Source: an uncultured Clostridia bacterium
GTDB taxonomy: Bacteria; Bacillota; Clostridia; Saccharofermentanales; Saccharofermentanaceae
Length of the DNA: 47,982 nucleotides
Direction: 5' to 3'
Assembly: GCA_946403085.1 (NCBI GenBank)
Contig: CAMIYM010000006.1
Span: forward strand, 130,131-178,112
The position numbers and the translations under genes are program-made. The notes under the pieces were generated by a model, which was not told the origin of the DNA, made no database searches, and saw only the letters and a list, made by a program, of their open reading frames with translations. Positions 27,425-35,598 of this stretch are shown here, one piece after another. Within the stretch, counting starts at the first letter, position 1. Each line of letters starts with the position of its first letter.

Positions 27425-30149
27425 TGTCTTCCTCCGAACACTTCTGCTTCAATTCATAGAGTATATTCATGGCTTCGATAGGTGTAAGCCTTGTAGGATC
27501 AAGATCTCTTAATGTCTGACGGATCTTGTCTTCTTTTCTGTAGACGACATTGTCAGGGTTGAAGAACGATTCCTGACCGGGCATGACTTCTTTTGAAAGC
27601 TCCTCGTCATTGCCCAATGTCTCGCGGTTTCCTTTGACCTTGAACTTGCCGATCCTCTCAAGTTCAGAAAGGATCGAATTGGACCTTTTCAAGACATCTG
27701 AAGGAAGTCCTGCAAGTCTTGCAACTTCTATACCATAGCTGTCTGAAGTACCGCCATCGGAGATCTTGTGAAGAAATGTAACTGTATCTCCTTCCTCCTT
27801 GACCTCAACATGGTTATTGAACACGCCTCTGTTAAGGCGCTCTAACTGGTTCAGTTCATGGTAGTGTGTCGCGAAAATAGTCCTTGCATAAAGTATATTC
27901 GGATCGATGATGTATTCGATAACAGCCCACGCGATCGATAATCCGTCGTATGTGCTCGTGCCTCTTCCGACCTCATCTAAGAGCAGGAGGCTCTTACGTG
28001 TGGCGTTCTTAAGGATGTAGGATACTTCCCTCATCTCCACCATGAATGTTGACTGGCCTGTGGAGATATCGTCTGATGCACCGATCCTCGTAAAGATATG
28101 GTCAACAAGACCGATCTTCGCACTCTTGGCAGGGACAAAAGATCCTATCTGAGCCATCAGCACGATAAGTGCGGTCTGTCTCATGAATGTCGACTTACCT
28201 GCCATATTAGGACCTGTAAGGACCATAAGTCTCTTCTCATCGTCCATAGTTATATTGTTCGGAACGAATGTCTCGTGAGAAGATCTCATCATCTGCTCAA
28301 CGACAGGATGTCTTCCCTCCTTAATATCAATGCTCTCGGAGTCATCGATAACAGGCTTTACATAGTTCTCGACTTCGGCAAGTTCTGCCAGGGATGTGAT
28401 TACATCAGTCTGAGCTATTGCCCTTGCAGTATCGAAAAGCTTCTGAGATACAGAAGACACCTTCTCTCTTACCTCGGTAAACAATTCATATTCAAGTGCG
28501 ATACGGCGCGAAGAAGCGCTTACGATCTTATCTTCAAGTTCCTTGATCTGAGGTGTGATATAACGCTCGTTATTAACAAGAGTCTGTTTTCTTACATACT
28601 CCTCAGGGACCTTGTCCGACTGGCTTCTCGGAATATCTATGAAGTAACCGAATACCTTGTTGTAACCGATCTTCAGAGTCTTGATACCGGTCCTCTCACG
28701 CTCGTTATTCTCAAGCTGGAGGATGTATTCTTTGGCATTCTTGGCAAGGTCATAGAGCTCATCGCATTCGGAATTATATCCGCGCTTAATGATGTCACCG
28801 TCTTTTACGGTTACCGGAGCATCTTCATTTATGGACTTTTCGAGCAGATCGGCAATATCAGTAAGCGGATCCATAGATACCTTGATCTCCTTGAACATGC
28901 CCTTGGAGAACTCTTCAAGGCCTTCTCTTACAAACGGGATCTTCCTTAAAGAATTGCGGAGTGACAGAAGATCTCTTGCATTGCATGTTCCAAGAGAGAC
29001 TTTTCCTGCCAGTCGTTCGATATCGTAAAGGCCTGAAAGACCTTCCATTATCTGCTGGCGGGCCATGTATTTCTCTTTTGCTTCCTCAACGGCATCAAGT
29101 CTTCTGTTGATAGCCTTTACGGATATAAGCGGTTCTTCGACCCACTTTCTGAGAAGTCTTGCGCCCATTGAAGTCTTGGTCCTGTCTATTGCCCAGAGAA
29201 GAGAACCCTTTTTCTGCTTGGTCCTTATTGTAGATGTAAGTTCAAGTCCGGTACGAGTCGCGATATCGAGTTCCATCGTATCAGATATCTTGTAGCATCT
29301 GACGACATCAAGATAAGTGACTTTATCTGTCTGAGTCTCTTCCGCATAAAGGATAAGAGCTGCGCATGCACAGTACATCATCTCGGGATTTGTGAAAAGC
29401 TTCGCATCCTGGACTGCAGCGCCGCTGTTCTTAAAGATGCTCTCAGAGAAATCCCTGTCATTGCGGCGTGTAAGGGCTATATCAGTTCCGGTCCTTATAG
29501 CCTGCATCTCTGGAGTGGATTCAAAGTTGGAATTATAGATTATCTCAGAAGGAGCATACTTGCCGATAAGGTTGATCAGGTGCTCACCATTGTCAGTAAG
29601 TGTTAACTGTGTCGCCTCAAAGTCACCGGTGGAGATATCAGCACAGGCAACTCCGAACTGGCTGCCGACACAGTAAATGCTCATGAGGAAGTTATTCTTG
29701 CGTTCTTCAAGACCGCCAGATTCCGTGATGGTGCCGGGAGTAAGGATCTTTATAATGCCGCGCTTTACAAGGCCTGTAGCAACCGAAGGGTCTTCAAGCT
29801 GCTCACATATGGCGACTTTATATCCTGCCTGTACAAGCTTATTTGCATATGAGGAATAAGCATGAAAAGGGATTCCGCACATCGGTGCCCTGTAACCAGA
29901 GCCGCAGTCTCTTCTTGTAAGCGCAAGCTCTAAGATCCTTGCAGCCTTAACAGCGTCATCAAAGAACATCTCATAGAAGTCACCGAGTCTGTATAAAAGG
30001 AAAGAATCCTGACACTTCTCCTTCATCTCGGCATAATGCTGCATCATCGGGGAAAGCTCTTCGGGCTTAAGATCCGAAAGGCTCATAGGAAACTGTCCTG
30101 CAGCTTTTACGTTATTCTCGTCAAAACCGTTGTTATCAGTCACGCTCAT
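27411..30149 (-). CDS. mutS: DNA mismatch repair protein MutS
   Basis: 912 residues. The mismatch-sensing MutS. The N-terminal domain has YRLGDFYEMFFDDA (the Phe-x-Glu mismatch wedge) after a 40-residue unusual leader; the ATPase core has GPNMAGKSTFMRQTALI, LLDEVGRGTSTYDGLSIAWA and FATHYHELNQL. The C-terminal tail is short. It overlaps miaB by 4 bp and mutL by 14 bp. A long frame on the opposite strand (28098-28949) is a shadow. Confidence 0.97.
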   Translation of the reverse strand: MSVTDNNGFDENNVKAAGQFPMSLSDLKPEELSPMMQHYAEMKEKCQDSFLLYRLGDFYEMFFDDAVKAARILELALTRRDCGSGYRAPMCGIPFHAYSSYANKLVQAGYKVAICEQLEDPSVATGLVKRGIIKILTPGTITESGGLEERKNNFLMSIYCVGSQFGVACADISTGDFEATQLTLTDNGEHLINLIGKYAPSEIIYNSNFESTPEMQAIRTGTDIALTRRNDRDFSESIFKNSGAAVQDAKLFTNPEMMYCACAALILYAEETQTDKVTYLDVVRCYKISDTMELDIATRTGLELTSTIRTKQKKGSLLWAIDRTKTSMGARLLRKWVEEPLISVKAINRRLDAVEEAKEKYMARQQIMEGLSGLYDIERLAGKVSLGTCNARDLLSLRNSLRKIPFVREGLEEFSKGMFKEIKVSMDPLTDIADLLEKSINEDAPVTVKDGDIIKRGYNSECDELYDLAKNAKEYILQLENNERERTGIKTLKIGYNKVFGYFIDIPRSQSDKVPEEYVRKQTLVNNERYITPQIKELEDKIVSASSRRIALEYELFTEVREKVSSVSQKLFDTARAIAQTDVITSLAELAEVENYVKPVIDDSESIDIKEGRHPVVEQMMRSSHETFVPNNITMDDEKRLMVLTGPNMAGKSTFMRQTALIVLMAQIGSFVPAKSAKIGLVDHIFTRIGASDDISTGQSTFMVEMREVSYILKNATRKSLLLLDEVGRGTSTYDGLSIAWAVIEYIIDPNILYARTIFATHYHELNQLERLNRGVFNNHVEVKEEGDTVTFLHKISDGGTSDSYGIEVARLAGLPSDVLKRSNSILSELERIGKFKVKGNRETLGNDEELSKEVMPGQESFFNPDNVVYRKEDKIRQTLRDLDPTRLTPIEAMNILYELKQKCSEEDIGQD

Positions 30150-31609
30150 TCCCCTTTCAAGCTGACGAGTACACCGTCAACAGAATAAGGTCTGGCACGA
30201 TCGATCCTTACTTCACAAAGTCTGCCTTCAAGGTAATCAGGGCCGATATTAATTCCGAGTTCCTGCGGAATCGTGAAATTAACCAGATGATTGGTAATAG
30301 TCCTTCCGGAGAATGTCATGTCACCTGCTTTGCTTATGCCTTCGATAAGGACTTCCATCGTCTTTCCGACAAGTCTGCCATTGGATTCCTCCGAATAGCG
30401 GTTAGTGTATTCAGTAAGTCTTCCGAACCTTTCAGTTACAACATCAGAAGGTATCTGATCAGGGAAAGCTGCTGCTTTCGTGCCGGGTCTTGCAGAATAC
30501 TGGAATGTAAATGCCGCATCAAATTTTGCCTTCTCAACAGCTTTTAATGTCTCCTCAAAGTCTTCCTCGGTCTCTCCCGGGAAGCCAACGATGATGTCAG
30601 TGGTCAAAGAACCGCCTTCAACCTTTGTTCTGAATTTATCTGCAATCTCAAGGAATCTGGATATTGTGTAAGGTCGGTTCATATCCTTAAGGACTTTATC
30701 GGAACCGGACTGCATAGCCAGATGAAGGTGTTTCTCGACATTAGGTCTTGTGGCCATTATGTCTATTACCTCATCAGAAAGATCCTTGGGGTGTGAAGAC
30801 ATAAATCTGACTCTGGAGAACTCCTTGAAATCAGAAGCAGCTCTTAATATGTCCGCGAATGTCTTTCCGTCCTCACCCTTATAGGAATTGACGTTCTGGC
30901 CGAGAAGCATTACTTCCTTATAGCCTTTTGAAGCAAGCTCTGATAACTCTCTTACGATCTCATCAAAGCTTCTGGACCTCTCCCTTCCTCTTGCATAAGG
31001 AACGATACAGTAAGAGCAGAAGTTGTTGCAGCCGTACATAATGGGCACGAGCGCTCTGAACTTTCTCTTTCTGTCGATTGGGAAAAAGCTGTCTTCAGCG
31101 ATATAGTCATCGGCAGAGATATTAACCATCTGCTTTTTGTTACGGATCGAATCCCTCAAAAGCACAGGGAATCTGTGAAGCTGCTGGGGATCGAAAACAA
31201 GATCCACATACGGATATGACTTCTTTATCTTCTCGACATTCTCAGGGACCTTCATCATGCATCCGCAGATAGCGATAATGACGTCACGGTCATTCTTCTT
31301 AAGTGTCTTGAATACACCGAGATTTCCAAAAAGGTGTCTGTCGGCATTCTCTCTAATGGAGCACGTGTTGAACAAGATGACGTCTGCCGCATCAAGCTCT
31401 CCGCCTGAAGATGCCTCAAGTCCGAATGAAGCAAGCATTCCGGAAAGCTTCTCTGAATCGGATTCATTAAGCTGGCATCCGTATGTCAGCACATTATAAG
31501 TCAGCGTTCTGCCTTTACGGACACTAAGAGACGAGAAGTATTCCTTAAGCTCGTTTACCGCAGAATCAAATTCAAGTTTGTCGTTTTCTGTAGTCTTAAT
31601 AATTGCCAT
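30146..31609 (-). CDS. miaB: tRNA 2-methylthio-N6-dimethylallyladenosine synthase
   Basis: 487 residues. A radical SAM methylthiotransferase that turns i6A37 to ms2i6A37. The N-terminal UPF0004 domain carries the three cysteines of the auxiliary cluster (TYGCQLNESD, LFNTCSIREN, ICGCMMK). The radical SAM CxxxCxxC motif is in GCNNFCSYCIVPYARG. A TRAM domain ends the protein. A TATAAT at 31637-31642 lies about 28 bp before the start codon and GGAAAGAGG is the RBS. It starts the miaB-mutS-mutL-miaA operon. Confidence 0.96.
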   Translation of the reverse strand: MAIIKTTENDKLEFDSAVNELKEYFSSLSVRKGRTLTYNVLTYGCQLNESDSEKLSGMLASFGLEASSGGELDAADVILFNTCSIRENADRHLFGNLGVFKTLKKNDRDVIIAICGCMMKVPENVEKIKKSYPYVDLVFDPQQLHRFPVLLRDSIRNKKQMVNISADDYIAEDSFFPIDRKRKFRALVPIMYGCNNFCSYCIVPYARGRERSRSFDEIVRELSELASKGYKEVMLLGQNVNSYKGEDGKTFADILRAASDFKEFSRVRFMSSHPKDLSDEVIDIMATRPNVEKHLHLAMQSGSDKVLKDMNRPYTISRFLEIADKFRTKVEGGSLTTDIIVGFPGETEEDFEETLKAVEKAKFDAAFTFQYSARPGTKAAAFPDQIPSDVVTERFGRLTEYTNRYSEESNGRLVGKTMEVLIEGISKAGDMTFSGRTITNHLVNFTIPQELGINIGPDYLEGRLCEVRIDRARPYSVDGVLVSLKGE

Positions 31610-31750
31610 TAATAGCCTCTTTCCATTTACCCGCTAATTATACAGTAAATCGCTTTTTATTTTTATTAAAAATTAGAATGTACGCCAAATATTTGATTTT
31701 GCTCTAAAAAGCTATAATATGTATTGGTCAAAATTATGCACGGAGATATT

Positions 31751-33178
31751 ATGAAGACGATATCGAAAAAGATTTCTGCCTTTTTGGCATCAACTCTTAT
31801 AGCATTTACTTCCCTGTTTGCTTTTTCCGGGGCAGTCAGTGCAGATGAAACTGTGCCTGATGATCCTTCGGACGGTATAGTAACCGCCTCCGAGCGTAAA
31901 ACGGATCTCTTAAACGAAGTTCATGAGAATGCGCCCAAAGTCAGCGCAGCTTCCTATATCCTTTATGATGCCAACAGCGGAACCATACTCCTTGGCAAGG
32001 ATTACGATGTAAAGAAAGAACCTGCATCAATGACAAAGGTCATGACGATCCTTCTCGCACTTGAGCGATTGGACGACAATGATGTCGTAACCGTAAACCA
32101 CGAGATGGCAGTAGCTATAAAGGCCATCGCTTCCGACTATGTTAAGTTAGGTCTTCAGGAAGGCGAAGAGATCACCGTTAAAGACCTTGTATACGCTGCA
32201 GTTCTTAAATCCGCAAACGACGCCAGCCTTGTCCTTGGTATGCATATGGGCGGAACAGAGCGTGAATTCTGCAACATCATGAACGAAAAGGCCGTAGAGC
32301 TTGGCTGTACCAACACTCACTTCTCTTCATCATTCGGTCTTTCCACTCCTGATAATGTCACTACGCCTTACGACATGGCGCTTATCCTTAACGAAGCCGT
32401 AACCAACACCAAGTATCCTGAGATCGCTAAGACACTCAACTACACGATCAAAGCTACAAATAAATACAGCAGCGACAGAGAACTCACCAATGCCAACAGA
32501 TTCATAAGCACCACACAGTATGGTTACGAGTACTACTTAGGCGGTAAGACTGGCTTTACCGATACCGCGGGATATACGCTCTGCGCAGCAGCCAAGAAGA
32601 ATAACAGGACTCTGGTCGGATGCATCTTCAACGCAGCAGATGCGGATATCAGATATGCTGACCTTATCAAGCTTTTCGAATACGGATATACAAGCTTTGC
32701 CACGGTCGAGATCACCGAGAATGAGTTCACGCCGCTTGTAGACGAGGCACGCACACAGATCAACCAGCTTCTTGCCGAGACGAACCTCTATCTGTCCAAC
32801 CAGAGGATCGTACTCGATCACTATATTACGACCACTTCCACCAGAGCCCAGCTCGGAAGCACCAACAGGATCGATCTGTCTAACGCCGTTATCGATACGG
32901 CCGCGGAACACCAGACTATGGAGATCCCGCTATGTAAAGTCTATTCGGATAAGACTTACCTGGTCGGAACTTTGATAATCGAGATCGAGAAAAAAGCCGG
33001 AATCGTTGAAGTTAACCCTGAGAAGCTTACCAACCTTACCAATGTAAGAAGCCTTCTGGTTACGTTTGCCGTATTATCAGGTCTCATACTTCTGCTCGTT
33101 ATAGTCCTTCTCATCTTCCGCGCTCGCATAATCAAGCGCAGACGAGAGGAAGCCACAAAACGGGCTAATATGCTTTAA
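31751..33178 (+). CDS. D-alanyl-D-alanine carboxypeptidase (DacF/PBP5 type)
   Basis: 475 residues. A signal peptide (about 1-31, ending in SGAVSADE) directs export. The serine peptidase S11 motifs are present: SxxK as SMTK, SxN as KSAND, and KTG in GGKTGFTDTAGY. A C-terminal PBP5-type beta domain precedes a transmembrane segment (about 436-460) and a short basic cytoplasmic tail. It trims pentapeptides in peptidoglycan. I choose ATG 31751 with GGAGA six bases upstream; the open frame starts nine codons earlier. A TATAAT lies at 31713-31718. Its stop overlaps that of the Fur-family gene. Confidence 0.93.
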   Translation: MKTISKKISAFLASTLIAFTSLFAFSGAVSADETVPDDPSDGIVTASERKTDLLNEVHENAPKVSAASYILYDANSGTILLGKDYDVKKEPASMTKVMTILLALERLDDNDVVTVNHEMAVAIKAIASDYVKLGLQEGEEITVKDLVYAAVLKSANDASLVLGMHMGGTEREFCNIMNEKAVELGCTNTHFSSSFGLSTPDNVTTPYDMALILNEAVTNTKYPEIAKTLNYTIKATNKYSSDRELTNANRFISTTQYGYEYYLGGKTGFTDTAGYTLCAAAKKNNRTLVGCIFNAADADIRYADLIKLFEYGYTSFATVEITENEFTPLVDEARTQINQLLAETNLYLSNQRIVLDHYITTTSTRAQLGSTNRIDLSNAVIDTAAEHQTMEIPLCKVYSDKTYLVGTLIIEIEKKAGIVEVNPEKLTNLTNVRSLLVTFAVLSGLILLLVIVLLIFRARIIKRRREEATKRANML

Positions 33179-33606
33179 TTTTCCTCAGGAACGATACAAT
33201 CGTTGCAAAGGCCGTAGAATACGGTCCTCTTAGGGTCGAGCAGGAATCCGTGTTCATTTGACACGTGCTCGAAAAACTCATTTATCTCATCGCATGACAG
33301 ATGGATAAGCTTTCCGCACTTTTCGCACTTCATATGGTAACAGTTGCCATGTTTGCAGTGCTCTGTGCCGATGTATTCATAACAAGCGGGCGACTTCTCA
33401 TCGATGATGTACTTATTAACAAGACCGTCAGTGGTCAAGCGGTCAAGGCGTCTGTAGATAGTAGCCTGTCCGATATTGATACCCTGTGCCCTGAAATGAT
33501 CTGAGATCTCCTGGCTCGTAAAATGAGCACCCGGATTCTCTTTAAGATAATTCAGGATCTCGCATGACTGCTTGGTATTATATGAACCGCTCTTAGTTCT
33601 GGGCAT
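33175..33606 (-). CDS. Fur-family metalloregulator (Fur/PerR/Zur type)
   Basis: 143 residues. The N-terminal winged helix has ENPGAHFTSQEISDHF and GIGQATIYRRLDRLTTDG-like recognition (INIGQATIYRRLDRL). The C-terminal dimerisation domain has a structural zinc site from CEKCGK and LCNDC, and several histidines (HCKHGNCYHMKC) able to bind a regulatory metal. I cannot say whether it senses iron, zinc or peroxide. ATG 33606 has AAAGGAGG six bases upstream. A palindromic, AT-rich operator-like site overlaps its promoter. Convergent with the carboxypeptidase gene. Confidence 0.88.
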   Translation of the reverse strand: MPRTKSGSYNTKQSCEILNYLKENPGAHFTSQEISDHFRAQGINIGQATIYRRLDRLTTDGLVNKYIIDEKSPACYEYIGTEHCKHGNCYHMKCEKCGKLIHLSCDEINEFFEHVSNEHGFLLDPKRTVFYGLCNDCIVPEEN

Positions 33607-33636
33607 CAGAAGCCTCCTTTGTGAATTTGAAAGCAA

Positions 33637-33669
33637 TTATCATTTTATAATCAAATTCTTCAAAGTCAA
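33637..33669 (-). promoter_or_regulatory. Promoter with candidate Fur/PerR operator
   Basis: Minus strand: TTGACT (33664-33669), a 16-bp spacer, TAAAAT (33642-33647). The -10 box lies in TTATAAAATGATAA (33637-33650), an imperfect palindrome like Fur/PerR boxes; autorepression is plausible. Confidence 0.5.
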
Positions 33670-33688
33670 CAAAGGCAGTCAGAATACC

Positions 33689-34153
33689 TTATTCTTCTTC
33701 ATCACGGGATAGGAAATTGATCAAAAGGCATGCCAGCATGAAAAGAATGCTGACTACCACAACATAATATCCGATTGATATGTCTACACCAGATATCTCG
33801 TAGTAGATCATGGGTGTTCCTACCTGTTCGAAAAGTTTTTCCGGATCCATAGCTGTTCTGGTTGACAGATTGATCAGCCCACTTGCCAGAGAAGCCGAAT
33901 TGACAAGAGAAGCAATTATGTAACCGACCCTTAGCCTTAATACGCCGAAAACCGCAACGAGTACTGCCGAGATCAGAACAGGAACACCGAGCAAAGTCGG
34001 CATAAGTGACACAGGCTGACTGAACTCATCAGGGATAGACAGCACTACGCCATATCCATTAATGGTATATATAGGCAAAAAAGCTGCGATAACTGACATC
34101 ACAGCAGCTATTACAAATAGTCTTTTCTTCAGTTTCACACTGAAGATATTCAT
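33689..34153 (-). CDS. Small membrane protein, four predicted TM segments
   Basis: 154 residues, not recognised. Hydrophobic segments lie at about 12-33, 51-72, 74-95 and 127-146; the C-terminus is acidic (RDEEE). No known motif is visible. It overlaps the phosphoribosyltransferase gene by 4 bp (ATGA) and is the last gene of the operon that begins with the hybrid kinase. Its general build resembles the other small membrane protein, 34727-35227, but I see no clear sequence repeat between the two. Confidence 0.72.
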   Translation of the reverse strand: MNIFSVKLKKRLFVIAAVMSVIAAFLPIYTINGYGVVLSIPDEFSQPVSLMPTLLGVPVLISAVLVAVFGVLRLRVGYIIASLVNSASLASGLINLSTRTAMDPEKLFEQVGTPMIYYEISGVDISIGYYVVVVSILFMLACLLINFLSRDEEE

Positions 34154-34713
34154 TTGGGATTACCCTCACTGTCAAACAAGGGAATGGATTCCAGGAACTT
34201 GATATCTGTCCTCTTATTTGCATCACCTTCAGCCACTGCAGCGACCTTACCGGCAACAATGCCACCGGCGATATTAACTAACGCTTCCATAGCTTTAAGT
34301 GATCCGCCTGTGGAAATAACGTCATCAACTATCAGGATCCTCTTCCCCTTTATCAATGCAGCATCATCGCTTCCCAAGAACAGCTTCTGAAGTCCGTTTG
34401 TAGTAATCGATTCATCGACGACCGAGATAGGATCAGGCATATAATTCTTGATGCTCTTACGGGCAACAAAATGCTTTTTCATATGGCCCTGCCTTGCCAT
34501 CTCATGTCCCAGAGGAATACCTTTGGCTTCAGCAGTAAGTATATAGTCGTAATCTTCAAGGGGAACCAGCTTTAACATCTCTCTGGCACAGCACTCAGTA
34601 AGCTCCGCATCGCCAAAACAGATGAAGGCTGCAATATAAGTGTCGTCAGTTACCCTGCAAAGCGGCAGTTCTCTTGTCAGACCGGCAATGTTTATCGTAA
34701 TCGTCTTATTCAC
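34150..34713 (-). CDS. Phosphoribosyltransferase (APRT-like)
   Basis: 187 residues. A type I phosphoribosyltransferase: the PRPP loop is ILIVDDVISTGGSLKA, and ILTAEAKGIPLGHEMAR is typical of adenine/xanthine phosphoribosyltransferase-like proteins of Clostridia. It would salvage a purine base to its nucleotide with PRPP; the base cannot be told. It starts 13 bp after one membrane protein gene and overlaps the next by 4 bp. Its presence beside a c-di-GMP phosphodiesterase is unusual and might be no more than operon hitchhiking. Confidence 0.84.
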   Translation of the reverse strand: MNKTITINIAGLTRELPLCRVTDDTYIAAFICFGDAELTECCAREMLKLVPLEDYDYILTAEAKGIPLGHEMARQGHMKKHFVARKSIKNYMPDPISVVDESITTNGLQKLFLGSDDAALIKGKRILIVDDVISTGGSLKAMEALVNIAGGIVAGKVAAVAEGDANKRTDIKFLESIPLFDSEGNPK

Positions 34714-34726
34714 GGCATAAACCTCA

Positions 34727-35227
34727 TCATCTGTTACGTATCGTACTGACTATTAGCACAATGAGTGATATCAAAGCTATGAGCGCTACGGGACCACAAG
34801 CAAAGATCTGAACATAAAGGATCAGAAATCCGTATCCCATTTCTCCCTTGGGGATCAAAGGATACATAAAACCCATATTTGCCACAGGTTCGAAAAGGAA
34901 TAACATCATCAGGATGAACATAACCGAGCTCATTAGCGTAATGGCTCTTCTGCCCATGGAGGATATTCCTTTTTGTTTATTGATCATACTGGCCGTGAAC
35001 ACCGTGATCACAAAGGGGATTCCTGCACATAGATCAACTATTACCGTCAACAGCTGAAGCTGACGGAATTCAGTGACATCAGTATTCATTAAAGAAGCCG
35101 CTTCATGCATGTCATAAGCATACTGGTAGATCTTCAAAGAAGCTACAAACAATAAAAACGCAAAAGCAAAACCCAAGACTGCTATAACTACTGAACTTAC
35201 AAAATTTCCTATTGCCCTGTGTCTCAT
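34727..35227 (-). CDS. Small membrane protein, four predicted TM segments
   Basis: 166 residues, not recognised. Four hydrophobic segments (about 9-32, 55-79, 90-112 and 129-160) with a loop of charged residues after the first (QYAYDMHEAASLMNTD). Eight base pairs separate it from the Hpt gene. Its place between the Hpt and phosphoribosyltransferase genes suggests cotranscription, but no function can be given. Confidence 0.72.
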   Translation of the reverse strand: MRHRAIGNFVSSVVIAVLGFAFAFLLFVASLKIYQYAYDMHEAASLMNTDVTEFRQLQLLTVIVDLCAGIPFVITVFTASMINKQKGISSMGRRAITLMSSVMFILMMLFLFEPVANMGFMYPLIPKGEMGYGFLILYVQIFACGPVALIALISLIVLIVSTIRNR

Positions 35228-35235
35228 ATTTAACT

Positions 35236-35577
35236 TTAATCTCCCAACGCTACAAGCTCAGCTTTTTTATCAGATATCTCTTTCAAAAAAGGCGCATAAT
35301 CCATTTCGGTCCTTGCCCTTAAAAGCTCTGTAATGTCAAAGACCGGTTTATAGATAGGCGTAAGAGCCAGATTTCCCAGAACACCTTTTAGAGAATGGGC
35401 AGCTTCAAATGCACTGTCAAAGTCTTTTGCAGCTATGGAGTCTTCAAGTTTTTTGAAATTCGGATCCTCCAAAGCTTTTCCGATGAGTTTTAAGTAAAAC
35501 GCCTGGTTATTCATGCAGCGCGTAAGGCCGTCATCAACATCGGCACCATACGCTTTTAAGGCTTCTATCGTAAGCAT
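35236..35577 (-). CDS. Histidine phosphotransfer (Hpt) protein
   Basis: 113 residues forming a free-standing four-helix Hpt domain. The signature AAHSLKGVLGNL contains the phosphorylated histidine (about residue 55), followed by LALTPIYKPVFDITELLR. Hpt proteins relay phosphoryl groups between receiver domains. AAAGGAGA precedes the start by six bases. It follows the REC-EAL gene by 21 bp, so kinase, receivers and Hpt are all in one transcription unit; the expected order is HisKA, internal REC, Hpt, then the REC of the EAL protein. Confidence 0.9.
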   Translation of the reverse strand: MLTIEALKAYGADVDDGLTRCMNNQAFYLKLIGKALEDPNFKKLEDSIAAKDFDSAFEAAHSLKGVLGNLALTPIYKPVFDITELLRARTEMDYAPFLKEISDKKAELVALGD

Positions 35578-35598
35578 ATCAATTCTCCTTTCGAACCA

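Noticed and set aside
28098..28949. 283-codon open frame on the plus strand inside mutS
   Set aside because: It is antisense to conserved MutS ATPase and clamp sequence, and lacks an RBS; a shadow of mutS codon bias.
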